64,000 nt of DNA from Pseudomonas reactans. GTDB taxonomy: Bacteria; Pseudomonadota; Gammaproteobacteria; Pseudomonadales; Pseudomonadaceae. The notes under the pieces are model-generated. The model ran no database searches and was not told where the DNA came from. It saw only the letters and a program-made list of their open reading frames with translations. A program made the translations under genes and the position numbers. Where the stretch lies: positions 1 through 64,000 of the forward strand of contig NZ_JACAPG010000023.1 of the NCBI RefSeq assembly GCF_013385825.1. The letters run 5' to 3'. Shown piece by piece: positions 26,175-34,965 of this stretch (position 1 is its first letter; each line of letters begins with the position of its first letter).

Positions 26175-26420
26175 ATGTGACATTTTGTCCGACAAATATG
26201 CCGTGAACCGGCCAAACCCGGCTCGCTCAGAGAATCAGGACGTCCTTGAAGCGCTGGCAGAAATGCCTGGGAATTCCGCTGTTTAGTGTCGGAAATGTCC
26301 TATGGGCCCGGCCAAAATTTATCGATAGATGGTCGACCGGACATACCAAGAAATGGTTCTGAACAAGCAGAAGGGAAATATTCGACTATGGAAGGCATAA
26401 CAAAAGAGCAATAAGCCCGC

Positions 26421-26456
26421 CGCAAGTTCAGCAAGCCATGAGCTTGTGAACTTGCG
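26421..26456. other. Strong stem-loop in the gltP-ivy intergenic region
   Basis: CGCAAGTTC and GAACTTGCG form a 9-bp stem, extended by CAAGC/GCTTG. Flanking bases (GCC...GCG) add some pairing. No gene adjoins it and no clear T-run follows on either strand. It could be part of a small RNA or a REP-like single element. Confidence 0.5.
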
Positions 26457-26582
26457 TCGCAGCTTTTCGCCTGACCCGGCCCTTGCGCAGGCACTCCCTG
26501 TACCCGTAGGTCACGCCGATCGCGATTGATCAGAGCAACCCGGCCCCTTGGTCATGCACCGCCCTTGGCGAGCGATGCAAAC

Positions 26583-26608
26583 AGAAAGAAGCGAGGGGGC
26601 TTCTTTCT
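26583..26608 (-). terminator. Hairpin after the ivy gene
   Basis: AGAAAGAAGC pairs with GCTTCTTTCT over ten bases, 43 bp beyond the stop of the Ivy-like gene. The stem's own T-rich arm could serve as the U-tract. Confidence 0.6.
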
Positions 26609-26650
26609 ATGGACGCAAGCTCCGCAGACGACAGACGCGTCAGACGGAAC

Positions 26651-27118
26651 CTAATACCAATTCGGATCTTTCTTCAGTTGCTCCATGAGCAACTTCTGCA
26701 TGCCTTCATCCGGCTTACCAATGAAGCGGTAATCCGCATGGCGCGTCGGGGATTTGTCCGCCGGCAGACCGGCCGGGACTTCCACCAACATGGCGTAGGC
26801 ATCTTCCTTGTCGAGGCTGAAGGCAACGATCAGGCGTTTGTTCAGGCACGTGTCAGCGGTTTCGCACAGCGGCCCGACCAAATACTTGTCGCCATCTTCT
26901 TCCACGGCATTCATTTGTTCGGCCGTACCCGACAGGTTCATCACCCATTCCGGTAGGCGTTCTTCTTTCTTCACCACGCCTTGCCAGGTTTCGCGGTATT
27001 GCGGGTCCGCGCTGAGCAATTCGTTCGCCCGGGATTGGCCGTCATTGGCGGCCATCGCCAAGCCGCTGCCGCCCAAGAGCAGGGCGGCAGCAATAGCTTT
27101 AAGGGACAGAGTGGTCAT
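26651..27118 (-). CDS. Ivy-family (inhibitor of vertebrate lysozyme-like) periplasmic protein
   Basis: A 155-residue exported protein (signal peptide 1-23, LAMA). It resembles the Ivy fold by length and by the C-terminal pattern VGPLCETADTCLNKRLIVAFS, followed by a (K/R)HADYRFIGKPDEGM tail. Ivy inhibits c-type lysozyme through a CKPHDC loop. Here the loop is CETADTC (Cys 85 and 91), one residue longer and without the histidine, so lysozyme inhibition is doubtful; control of the cell's own lytic transglycosylases is another option. ATG at 27118 is chosen because the open frame above it overlaps the DUF1328 gene. That gene ends two bases upstream on the same strand. Confidence 0.8.
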   Translation of the reverse strand: MTTLSLKAIAAALLLGGSGLAMAANDGQSRANELLSADPQYRETWQGVVKKEERLPEWVMNLSGTAEQMNAVEEDGDKYLVGPLCETADTCLNKRLIVAFSLDKEDAYAMLVEVPAGLPADKSPTRHADYRFIGKPDEGMQKLLMEQLKKDPNWY

Positions 27119-27120
27119 GT

Positions 27121-27285
27121 TCAGCCTCGGCCGCGACGACCAAAGAAGAAGGAAGCGATGAACATCACCAGGAAGACCACAAACAGAATTTTTGCGATAC
27201 CCGTGGCGGTGCCCGCGATACCACCGAAGCCCAGGACTGCAGCCACAATGGCGATGATCAGAAATGTGATTGCCCAACTCAACAT
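27121..27285 (-). CDS. DUF1328 small membrane protein
   Basis: A 54-residue peptide with two membrane segments (WAITFLIIAIVAAVLGFGGI and TGIAKILFVVFLVMFIASFF) and a basic tail GRRGRG, the DUF1328/YtjA pattern. The ATG at 27285 follows AAGGAGA, a strong ribosome site. It lies immediately before the Ivy-like gene (2-bp gap), so the two are co-transcribed. Such peptides are stress-linked in other bacteria, role unknown. Confidence 0.85.
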   Translation of the reverse strand: MLSWAITFLIIAIVAAVLGFGGIAGTATGIAKILFVVFLVMFIASFFFGRRGRG

Positions 27286-27362
27286 GGTGATTCTCCTTAC
27301 GCTTTTATAGGGGTAACAGCGGTAGTGCCGTGCAGCCGCTCAATACGAACGGCTGTTGTTGC

Positions 27363-27647
27363 CTAGAAAACCCAACGCTCTTGGGATGGCAGTTCACTCA
27401 GGGCGGACTCCTGGTCAACCATCCGCAACTGCGGGGCTGTTGCATCGGCAGCAGCACTGCCAACGGAACGGAAGTGGGTTTGGGTCATGGTCGGACGTTC
27501 AAACTGGGGGATCTGCTGCTGACTCTGCTGCCAATGTTGCAACTGCTGGCCGCCAATCAGCGTGACCATCAGGGCCAGGCTGGCAAACAGGCCTTGTTGC
27601 AAGCGCAGTGGCGATACACGCAATTGGCTGAGGTTTTGGCGAGTCAT
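27363..27647 (-). CDS. Hypothetical single-pass membrane protein
   Basis: A 94-residue protein starting MTRQNLSQLRVSPLRLQQGL, followed by a hydrophobic segment FASLALMVTLIGG and a Gln-rich stretch (QQLQHWQQSQQQIPQFERP), ending SALSELPSQERWVF. ATG at 27647 is preferred because GGGAG lies 9 nt upstream, while the earlier ATG has none. I do not recognise a family. The position between the DUF1328-Ivy pair and algB matches a conserved small Pseudomonas gene. Confidence 0.68.
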   Translation of the reverse strand: MTRQNLSQLRVSPLRLQQGLFASLALMVTLIGGQQLQHWQQSQQQIPQFERPTMTQTHFRSVGSAAADATAPQLRMVDQESALSELPSQERWVF

Positions 27648-28025
27648 GCTGCTGTTCTCCCGCATTTTGATTATTCGTTGGGAGAGATATTGCAGAGTGC
27701 ATGCCAGCTTTTTTACAAAATAAAACCCAATAAAAACAATGAGTTAAATATTATGAATTGGGTTGGCCCCCAGCATCCTGCACGATGCTCCTCTGAGCGC
27801 CGTGCGAAATGCACGATGGCCAGCGGTCGGATCAATGGATAGAAAACGAAATGAGTGTTGCCGAAGTGGCAAGACGGCATGAAAACGCCATCAGCCGGGG
27901 CTTTGTAGGTAACGATGCAGATAGCTGCACGACGCTGCCTTTTATCGATCAGAATAAACCATGCAACTTGCCCGATTATTCCGGGACTAAACACCATCAT
28001 TCATAGTTTAAGGAGCGCGGGACAG
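27648..28025. other. Divergent promoter region of the hypothetical gene and algB
   Basis: About 380 bp with no gene. Bases 27705-27765 are markedly AT-rich, as expected of promoters. A direct repeat TGCACGATG (27779-27787 and 27810-27818, 31 bp apart) and a small hairpin TGCAG/CTGCA (27916-27929) lie before algB. No sigma-54 or AlgU consensus was found. Confidence 0.4.
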
Positions 28026-29372
28026 ATGGAATCAGCCAAGGAACTTCAAGGCCGCATTCTTTTAGTGGATGACGAATCCGCGATCCTCCGCACCTTCCGT
28101 TATTGCCTGGAAGATGAGGGCTACACCGTAGCCACCGCGAACAGCGCCGCTCAGGCCGATGCCTTGATGCAGCGCCAGGTGTTCGACCTGTGCTTCCTCG
28201 ATCTGCGCCTGGGCGAAGACAATGGCCTGGATGTACTGGCCCAGATGCGCATTCAGGCGCCGTGGATGCGTGTGGTGATTGTGACCGCCCACTCTGCAGT
28301 CGATACCGCCGTTGATGCGATCCAGGCCGGCGCTGCCGACTACCTGGTCAAGCCTTGCAGCCCTGATCAACTGCGCCTCGCCACCGCCAAGCAGTTGGAA
28401 GTACGCCAACTCTCCGCGCGCCTTGAAGCCCTAGAAGGCGAAGTGCGCCAGCCCAAAGACGGCCTCGATTCCCACAGCCCGGCAATGATGGTGGTGCTGG
28501 AAACCGCGCGCCAGGTGGCCGGCACCGACGCCAACATTCTCATCCTGGGTGAATCCGGCACCGGTAAAGGCGAACTCGCCCGCGCGATTCACGGTTGGAG
28601 CAAGCGTTCGAAAAAGTCCTGCGTCACCATCAACTGCCCATCGCTGACGGCCGAGCTGATGGAAAGCGAGTTGTTTGGTCATAGCCGCGGTGCGTTTACT
28701 GGTGCCAGTGAAAGCACTTTGGGCCGCGTCAACCAGGCAGACGGCGGCACGCTGTTTCTCGATGAAATCGGCGACTTTCCCCTCACATTGCAACCCAAGT
28801 TGCTGCGCTTTATCCAGGATAAGGAATACGAGCGCGTCGGCGATCCGGTCACTCGCCGTGCCGACGTGCGTATCCTGGCCGCCACCAACCTGAACCTGGA
28901 AGACATGGTCCGCGACGGCCGCTTCCGCGAAGACTTGCTGTACCGCCTTAACGTGATCACCTTGCACTTGCCGCCGCTGCGCGAACGCAGTGAGGACATC
29001 CTGACCCTGGCCGATCGCTTCCTGGCGCGCTTCGTCAAGGAATACGCCCGACCGGCGCGTGGCTTCAGCGATGAAGCGCGCGAAGCACTGCTCAACTACC
29101 GCTGGCCGGGCAATATCCGCGAACTGCGCAACGTGGTGGAGCGCGCCAGTATCATTTGCCCGCAAGAGAAGGTGGAGATCACCCACCTGGGCATGGCCGA
29201 ACAGCCTGGCAACAACGCCCCACGCATCGGCGCGGCGCTGAGCCTGGATCAGTTGGAAAAAGCCCATATCGGTGCCGTGCTCGCCACCAGCGACACCCTG
29301 GACCAGGCCGCCCGTACCTTGGGCATCGACGCGTCGACCCTGTACCGCAAACGCAAACAGTACAACCTGTGA
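28026..29372 (+). CDS. algB: NtrC-family response regulator AlgB
   Basis: A 448-residue regulator. The receiver domain has phosphorylatable D59 in FLDLRLGED. The AAA+ sigma-54 interaction domain has Walker A GESGTGKGE and the GAFTGA loop in HSRGAFTGASES. The C-terminal Fis-type helix-turn-helix ends DQAARTLGIDASTLYRKRK. In P. aeruginosa AlgB activates alginate and quorum- and light-linked genes and pairs with KinB. ATG at 28026 gives the known N-terminus, and the longer frame is spurious. kinB follows 10 bp after the stop. Confidence 0.96.
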   Translation: MESAKELQGRILLVDDESAILRTFRYCLEDEGYTVATANSAAQADALMQRQVFDLCFLDLRLGEDNGLDVLAQMRIQAPWMRVVIVTAHSAVDTAVDAIQAGAADYLVKPCSPDQLRLATAKQLEVRQLSARLEALEGEVRQPKDGLDSHSPAMMVVLETARQVAGTDANILILGESGTGKGELARAIHGWSKRSKKSCVTINCPSLTAELMESELFGHSRGAFTGASESTLGRVNQADGGTLFLDEIGDFPLTLQPKLLRFIQDKEYERVGDPVTRRADVRILAATNLNLEDMVRDGRFREDLLYRLNVITLHLPPLRERSEDILTLADRFLARFVKEYARPARGFSDEAREALLNYRWPGNIRELRNVVERASIICPQEKVEITHLGMAEQPGNNAPRIGAALSLDQLEKAHIGAVLATSDTLDQAARTLGIDASTLYRKRKQYNL

Positions 29373-29382
29373 GCTGCACCTT

Positions 29383-31170
29383 ATGAAGTTAGCGATGAAG
29401 CTGCGCACTCGGCTGTTCCTGAGTATCTCAGCGTTGATCACCGTCGCCCTGCTGGGTTTGATACTGGGCCTGGTCAGCGTCATGCAAATGGCCAAGACCC
29501 AGGAATCCCTGATTCGCAGCAACTTCATTACGCTGGACCTGGGGCTGAAGCTGCGCCAGAGCCTGGGCGATCAACTGATCATGATGCTGGAGGAGCGCCC
29601 CGACCCTCAGGCACTGCAAGCCTCCAAGCAACGCTACTTCGACCTGCTGGACCAAGGCATCGCCCATGAGCAACGCGACGATCGCGGGACGGGGTTCAGT
29701 GAGGCCCGAGGCCAGTATCAGGATCTGCTGGACGCCTTTGACGAATCCCAGCAACCGACGCCTCCTCCAGGCGCCAAGGAAAAGCTCACCGAAACCTTCA
29801 ATACGTTGCGCAACGGCCTGATCAACGAACATAAGCAGGCGCTGGAGAACATCAGCAACAGCGAGCACAAATCACGTGAACGCGCGTTGCTGATCGCCGG
29901 CTTGCTGGGCTTGGTGGGGCTTGCAGTGCTGATCATCGGGTTTGTGACCGCCCATGGCATTGCCCGGCGCTTCGGCGGGCCGATCGAAGCGCTGGCCAAA
30001 GCCGCCGACAAGATCGGCCAGGGCGATTTCGAGGTCACGCTGCCGATCTCATCCGCAGCAGAAATGAACCAGCTGACCCGCCGCTTCGGCATCATGGCCG
30101 AAGCGTTGCGCCAGCATCAGGCAACCAATATCGACGAACTGCTGGCCGGTCAACAGCGCCTGCAAGCCGTACTCGACAGCATCGACGATGGCCTGCTGAT
30201 GATTGATCGCCAAGGCCGTCTGGAACACCTCAACCCCGTGGCCCAGCGTCAATTGGGCTGGGACGAGGAACGCCTCGGTCAAGGTCTTGGCGAGGCACTG
30301 GCACGCCCCGAGCTGGATGAGCAACTGCAACTGGTACTGCGCGGCGGTAATCTGGAGCGGGCGCCGGACGATTTGGAAGTGGAAGTGGAAGGCGAACTGC
30401 GCCTGCTGACGTACAGCCTGACCCCGGTGAGCCATACCCAGGGGCATATCCTCGGCGCAGTGATGGTGCTGCATGACGTGACCGAACAGCGCGCCTTCGA
30501 ACGAGTACGCAGCGAGTTCGTACTGCGCGCCTCCCATGAGCTGCGTACACCGGTGACCGGCATGCACATGGCCTTCGGGCTGTTTCGCGAGCGTGCGAAG
30601 TTTCCGGCAGAGTCCCGCGAAGCGGACCTGCTGGATACGGTCAATGAAGAAATGCAGCGCCTGATGCAGTTGATCAATGACCTGCTGAATTTCTCGCGCT
30701 ACCAGAACGGTTTGCAGAAGCTAACGCTGGGGCCGTGCGATGTGACTGAGCTGCTGGAGCACGCCCGTGCCCGCTTCGTCGAACCGGCCAATGCGCAGAA
30801 CATCGAATTGCTGGTAGAAGCTCAATCCGATTTGCCTCGGTTGTATGCAGACCAGGCACAGCTCGAGCGGGTGCTGGACAACCTGTTGGGCAACGCCCTG
30901 CGCCACACGGCGGCGGGTGGGCAGATTCGTCTGCAGGCGCGCCGTCATGGGGAGCGAGTGATTGTCAGCGTCGAGGACAACGGCGAAGGCATCGCTTATG
31001 GGCAGCAGGGACGGATCTTCGAACCCTTTGTCCAGGTGGGCCGCAAGAAAGGCGGCGCCGGCCTGGGCCTGGCGCTGTGCAAGGAAATCGTGCAACTGCA
31101 CGGCGGCCGCATGGGCGTGTATTCGCGGCCGGGGCAGGGCACTCAGTTCTATATGGCGTTGCCGCTTTAA
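29383..31170 (+). CDS. kinB: Sensor histidine kinase KinB
   Basis: A 595-residue inner-membrane kinase. It has two transmembrane helices (about 12-35 and 166-190) around a periplasmic sensor, then HAMP (GGPIEALAKAADKIGQGDFE), a PAS-like segment (VLDSIDDGLLMIDRQG), HisKA with H385 in ASHELRTPV, and an ATPase domain with NLLGNALRHT, DNGEGI and GAGLGLAL. H385 matches the numbering known for P. aeruginosa KinB. It phosphorylates or dephosphorylates AlgB and controls alginate and virulence. Its stop overlaps the stop of the convergent ampDh2 gene. Confidence 0.95.
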   Translation: MKLAMKLRTRLFLSISALITVALLGLILGLVSVMQMAKTQESLIRSNFITLDLGLKLRQSLGDQLIMMLEERPDPQALQASKQRYFDLLDQGIAHEQRDDRGTGFSEARGQYQDLLDAFDESQQPTPPPGAKEKLTETFNTLRNGLINEHKQALENISNSEHKSRERALLIAGLLGLVGLAVLIIGFVTAHGIARRFGGPIEALAKAADKIGQGDFEVTLPISSAAEMNQLTRRFGIMAEALRQHQATNIDELLAGQQRLQAVLDSIDDGLLMIDRQGRLEHLNPVAQRQLGWDEERLGQGLGEALARPELDEQLQLVLRGGNLERAPDDLEVEVEGELRLLTYSLTPVSHTQGHILGAVMVLHDVTEQRAFERVRSEFVLRASHELRTPVTGMHMAFGLFRERAKFPAESREADLLDTVNEEMQRLMQLINDLLNFSRYQNGLQKLTLGPCDVTELLEHARARFVEPANAQNIELLVEAQSDLPRLYADQAQLERVLDNLLGNALRHTAAGGQIRLQARRHGERVIVSVEDNGEGIAYGQQGRIFEPFVQVGRKKGGAGLGLALCKEIVQLHGGRMGVYSRPGQGTQFYMALPL

Positions 31171-31955
31171 GTTCGATTCAACGCGCGCAGGATTGCGGCA
31201 CTCTCCGCATCCGGCGTGCCGTCAAACAGCGACGGCCGGAAATGCATCTGGAACGCCGCAATGACATGGCGCGTGGCGACATCCAGCTCCCCGGTCTGAG
31301 GCGTCTGGTAACCCAGACGGGCCAATTCTTCCTGGAACCAGGTAATGCTCGGTAGCTCCGCGGCATATTGCACTTGGAACCGCGCTACGGCCTGGGCATC
31401 AGGCCACACGCCCAACCCTTCATCGGCCAGGCGCTTCCAAGGGAACAATGGGCCCGGGTCCAGCTTGCGCAACGGTGCGATGTCACTGTGGCCAATGATG
31501 TTCTTGGGGTCGATGCCGTTGCGCTTGCTGATGTCCTTGAGCAACACCACCAGGGATTTAACCTGCGCTTCGGAGTACGGGTACCACAAGCGACCGGTAG
31601 GGGTGTCCTTGTAGCCAGGGTTCACGATCTCGATGCCGATGGAGCTGGAGTTGAGCCAGGTACGGCCCATCCATTCGCTTTCGCCGGCATGCCAGGCGCG
31701 CTGGCTTTCATCCACCAGCTTGTAGATGGTGCCGGAGGCGTCGTCGCCGATCAGGTAATGGCTGCTGACCTGGCCGTGGGTAAGCAATGCCAGGGAGCGC
31801 TCAAGGTTGGTGGAGGTATAGTGGACAATCACGAACTGCACACGGTTGTCGTGGTTCACCGAAGGATGGCTGGTGTCCAGGCGCGGGCCGCTGGCGCAAC
31901 CTGCGAGCAGAAGAAACACAAAGGCGAAGTACAAGGATTTCATGGCGGAAGACAT
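31167..31955 (-). CDS. ampDh2: N-acetylmuramoyl-L-alanine amidase, lipoprotein AmpDh2 type
   Basis: A 262-residue lipoprotein (lipobox LLAGC) with an amidase_2/PGRP domain. Zinc ligands are in VIVHYTS and GHSDIAP, with LPQ-like substrate loop sequences between, and a C-terminal peptidoglycan-binding domain (about 185-260, ITWFQEELARLGYQTPQTG). It cleaves the amide bond between N-acetylmuramic acid and the stem peptide of cell-wall or anhydro-muropeptide, in the periplasm or outer membrane. The start may be 31955 or the internal ATG 31943. Convergent with kinB. Confidence 0.92.
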   Translation of the reverse strand: MSSAMKSLYFAFVFLLLAGCASGPRLDTSHPSVNHDNRVQFVIVHYTSTNLERSLALLTHGQVSSHYLIGDDASGTIYKLVDESQRAWHAGESEWMGRTWLNSSSIGIEIVNPGYKDTPTGRLWYPYSEAQVKSLVVLLKDISKRNGIDPKNIIGHSDIAPLRKLDPGPLFPWKRLADEGLGVWPDAQAVARFQVQYAAELPSITWFQEELARLGYQTPQTGELDVATRHVIAAFQMHFRPSLFDGTPDAESAAILRALNRT

Positions 31956-32031
31956 TACACTGAAGACGATAATGCAACAGTGTAACGTACCCGTTGTGAC
32001 CCAACCGTCAAATTACAAAATGGAACATCTT

Positions 32032-34080
32032 TTAGGCGGCCTGCACCTGGTTCCGTCCCGCCGCCTTGGCCCGGTACAGCGCCTCATCGGCACGTTTGAG
32101 CGCCAGGTCACTGCGCTCTCCCGGCTGGAACTGCGCCACCCCCATTGAAACGGTGATGGTCACCGGTTCGCCCTTGAAGTGAAACGGGCACGCTTCAATC
32201 GCTGCGCGCAACACTTCGCCCGCCGCCAGCGCATCCGACAGAGAAGAGTTTGGCATCAGCAACACAAACTCTTCCCCGCCAAAACGCGCGATAAAGTCGC
32301 TCGGACGCAGGCGCTTGCGCAGCACGTTGGCGATGATCTTCAGTACCTTATCGCCGGCCAAATGGCCGTAACCATCGTTGATGCGCTTGAAATGATCCAA
32401 GTCCAGCATCGCCAGCGACAGGTTGTTGCCGCGCTGGTGCCAGGTGTTGACCTCCTGATCCAGGCGTTCGCTCCAGGCCGCGCGGTTGGGCAGCCCGGTG
32501 AGCGGATCGATCAGGGCCTTCTGGCGCTGCACCTCCAGGTGCTCGCGGTAGCCCTGGGCTTCCTGCTCCATATTGGCAACACGCTCGGCCAAGCCTTTCA
32601 GACGCGCTGCCGTTTCCTGCTCGCGCTGGTCACGCTGCTGCTGGTGCTCGTCCATTGTGCCCAGCAGGCCTTCAAGGTGGCTTTCCAGCACGTGCTTGAG
32701 GCTGTCCAGGTCGGCAGCTTCCTGCACGCTGCTTTGCAAGCCATCGACCTGCTCGCGGATCTGCGTGTCCAGTTCGCGGGCGGCGGAACGGCTATCGGCA
32801 TGGCCGTCGCTGGCGACCTGCAAGTGCCCCTGGAAGGCTTCAAGCCGCTCGTTGAGCTGCTTGAGATATGCCTCGAATTCATGCTGGCCACTGTCGGTGA
32901 TCGCCAGCATCAATACGGCCAGGTCGTCGAGGATCGGCAGCAGTTCGTACCAGTTCAGGCCGTGGGCCAGGCGCTCGCGCATGGCTTCGGCCTGGGGTCG
33001 GTGGCGCTCGGGCAGCGAGAGCTCCTCCAGCAAGCCGAGCAGGGTGTCCTCGATGTGCTTGGCCACAGAGCTGTAGGACGGTTCCGGCGAGTCGGGCAAG
33101 GCATAGGTGCCATCCGCTTGCAGCTCGTCGGGATCTGGCTCTTCGACCTCCAGCACCGGAGGCAGCGACAGGCTGCCGATGACGGTCTCATCCGGCGCTT
33201 CGACCTGAACCTCAGGCGTTTCGATGAAGGCGGCGAGCGCGCTTTCCGGCGCAGGCTCTTCGACTTGAGGCTCGGGCTCGACCCGCGCTACTGGCGTTTC
33301 AATGGGTGCGGCTTGAGGCGGGGCTTCATAGACGAAGGTTTCGCTGGAGGGCTGGGCCACCTTAACGGGTGCTACAGGCTCAATGACGGGGGCGAGCGTT
33401 TCTTGAGGCTGCGGCGCAAAGGCGCGCAACGCTTGCGTCAGCTCTTCGGATTGTTCGGGCGGCTGTGGCTCGGCAGCCGCCTGCTTGGCTACCGCAGGCT
33501 GCGGGGCCGGTCGGGGCGTCGGTTCATTTTCCACCGCCTCGTTCACGACTTCTTTGGAGCCGAACAAGCGCTGCAAAAGCCCTGGCCCCGGACGCAGGGT
33601 TTCGCCGTCCGGCTCCAGGTTGTTCAACGCCTGGCCTTGCAGGCCACTCAATTCGCTGAGCAGCAAGGGAATCTCGCGCGCCTGGCTGACTCGGCCGTCT
33701 AGCTGCTTGGCAAACGTCTTCAGCGGACGGGCCACTTCACGCGGTAGCGGCAGCTTTTGCAGTTGCGTGACCAGGGACGTCAGCGCCGTGCTGATCTGGT
33801 CCACCCGGGTTTCACGGCGCTGTTCCGAATCCAGCACAGCTTTTTCCAGACGTGGGAGCAAGGCGGCGAGGGCGGCGTCCATATCATCGGTACGGACAAC
33901 GTCGCGCATTTCCTTCATGCATTGGTCAACCGCGCGGTCAGTGCCTTCAGCGGCCAGGGTGCTGCGCACCAGCCCACGGCGCAGCAGGTCGAGACGGGCG
34001 GCCCAACGGCGTTCGAGCTTGTCTTGTTGCTCGATGCTTTTAAGGTATTTTTCTTTCCAGCGCTGGGCGTCGTCGCTCAT
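32032..34080 (-). CDS. dgcH: Diguanylate cyclase, DgcH type
   Basis: A 682-residue cytosolic protein with a C-terminal GGDEF domain that makes cyclic di-GMP. The active site is GGEEF in DFIARFGGEEFVLLMPNSS. The allosteric inhibitory RxxD (RPSD) lies five residues before it. The first about 500 residues are helical and coiled-coil, with a Pro/Glu/Val-rich linker at about 190-320. It is the last gene of dsbA-EEP-dgcH on the minus strand and overlaps the EEP gene (ATGA). No membrane segment and no recognisable ligand domain, so its signal is unknown. Confidence 0.93.
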   Translation of the reverse strand: MSDDAQRWKEKYLKSIEQQDKLERRWAARLDLLRRGLVRSTLAAEGTDRAVDQCMKEMRDVVRTDDMDAALAALLPRLEKAVLDSEQRRETRVDQISTALTSLVTQLQKLPLPREVARPLKTFAKQLDGRVSQAREIPLLLSELSGLQGQALNNLEPDGETLRPGPGLLQRLFGSKEVVNEAVENEPTPRPAPQPAVAKQAAAEPQPPEQSEELTQALRAFAPQPQETLAPVIEPVAPVKVAQPSSETFVYEAPPQAAPIETPVARVEPEPQVEEPAPESALAAFIETPEVQVEAPDETVIGSLSLPPVLEVEEPDPDELQADGTYALPDSPEPSYSSVAKHIEDTLLGLLEELSLPERHRPQAEAMRERLAHGLNWYELLPILDDLAVLMLAITDSGQHEFEAYLKQLNERLEAFQGHLQVASDGHADSRSAARELDTQIREQVDGLQSSVQEAADLDSLKHVLESHLEGLLGTMDEHQQQRDQREQETAARLKGLAERVANMEQEAQGYREHLEVQRQKALIDPLTGLPNRAAWSERLDQEVNTWHQRGNNLSLAMLDLDHFKRINDGYGHLAGDKVLKIIANVLRKRLRPSDFIARFGGEEFVLLMPNSSLSDALAAGEVLRAAIEACPFHFKGEPVTITVSMGVAQFQPGERSDLALKRADEALYRAKAAGRNQVQAA

Positions 34081-34955
34081 GCAAGGGGTCCGCGAGGGGC
34101 AGGGCTCAACGCGGGTAATGCATCAGCCGTGAGCGAACCCGGCAGACGAATCTCTACCGCGACCGGCAGGTGATCGGAAATGGGCTGCGCCAGCACCTGC
34201 ACACTTTCGAGTGTGAGGGTAGGACTGAGCAGGATATGGTCAAGACAGCGTTGCGGACGCCAGCTGGGGAACGTGGCTTCGGCTTGCGGCGCCAGTAGCC
34301 CGAGGTCGCGCAACGGAGAATTCTGCAATAGATCGCTGGCGTGGGTGTTCATGTCCCCCATCAGCACCTGGTGTTTGTAATTGCCGATCAGCTCTCGGAT
34401 GTAGGCCAGTTGCATGGTGCGGGTACGGGCACCCAGCGCCAGGTGCATCATCACCACCACTAAGGCTTCCGGGCCTTCGCCAAACCGCACGAGAATCGCG
34501 CCCCGGCCCTTGGGGCCTGGCAGCGGGTGATCTTCGATGGCGGAGGGTTTCAAGCGGCTGAGCACGCCATTGCTGTGCTGCGCCAGGCGCCCGAGGTTGC
34601 GATTGAGTTGCTGGTACCAATAGGGGAAGGCCCCGAGTTGGGCCAGGTGTTCGACCTGGTTGATGTAACCGGAGCGCATGCTGCCGCCGTCGGCTTCCTG
34701 CAGGGCAACCAGGTCGAAGTCGCTCAACAGGTTGCCGATCTTCTGCAGGTTGCCAGCCCGACCGTTGTGGGGCAGCAAATGCTGCCAGCCACGGGTGAGG
34801 TAATGCCGGTACTTCTCGGTACTGATACCCACCTGGATATTGAAGCTCAGCAGGCGCAGGCGGCTGTCTGCCGGCAGGCCCGTGGATTCCAGGTGATGTT
34901 CGTTGACCTGCGGGTCATGCAGGCCAACCACACGTTCGGTACCCCAGCGACGCAT
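34077..34955 (-). CDS. Endonuclease/exonuclease/phosphatase (EEP) family protein
   Basis: A 292-residue protein with the EEP fold: LRLLSFNIQVGIS, DLVALQEADGG (metal-binding Glu), VMMHLALG, VLMGDMNTHASD and ISDHLPVAVEI (catalytic DH). Such enzymes hydrolyse phosphodiester or phosphate bonds in nucleic acids or lipids using Mg2+. It lies 10 bp after dsbA and overlaps dgcH by 4 bp, so it is co-transcribed with both. Substrate unknown. No signal peptide, so it should be cytosolic. Confidence 0.88.
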   Translation of the reverse strand: MRRWGTERVVGLHDPQVNEHHLESTGLPADSRLRLLSFNIQVGISTEKYRHYLTRGWQHLLPHNGRAGNLQKIGNLLSDFDLVALQEADGGSMRSGYINQVEHLAQLGAFPYWYQQLNRNLGRLAQHSNGVLSRLKPSAIEDHPLPGPKGRGAILVRFGEGPEALVVVMMHLALGARTRTMQLAYIRELIGNYKHQVLMGDMNTHASDLLQNSPLRDLGLLAPQAEATFPSWRPQRCLDHILLSPTLTLESVQVLAQPISDHLPVAVEIRLPGSLTADALPALSPAPRGPLA

Positions 34956-34965
34956 GACGGGCCCC

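Larger units (their letters stand above)
25931..26650. other. Long intergenic region upstream of gltP
   Basis: About 720 bp without a believable gene on either strand. It contains, in order, a candidate gltP leader, a palindrome at 26121-26135, a promoter-operator at 26147-26174, a strong stem-loop at 26421-26456 and a terminator-like hairpin at 26583-26608. The short open frames here lack ribosome sites and any family pattern. An unannotated small RNA between about 26180 and 26580 is possible. Confidence 0.5.

Noticed and set aside
26300..26494. A 64-codon minus-strand frame in the gltP upstream region
   Set aside because: No ribosome site, spans the strong stem-loop and looks non-protein-like. 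Better explained as non-coding.
27713..28000. A 95-codon minus-strand frame upstream of algB
   Set aside because: No ribosome site and a mixed hydrophobic/Cys-rich composition. The region is the promoter gap.
32179..33702. A 507-codon frame antisense to dgcH
   Set aside because: Overlaps a full-length GGDEF protein and has no recognisable domain.
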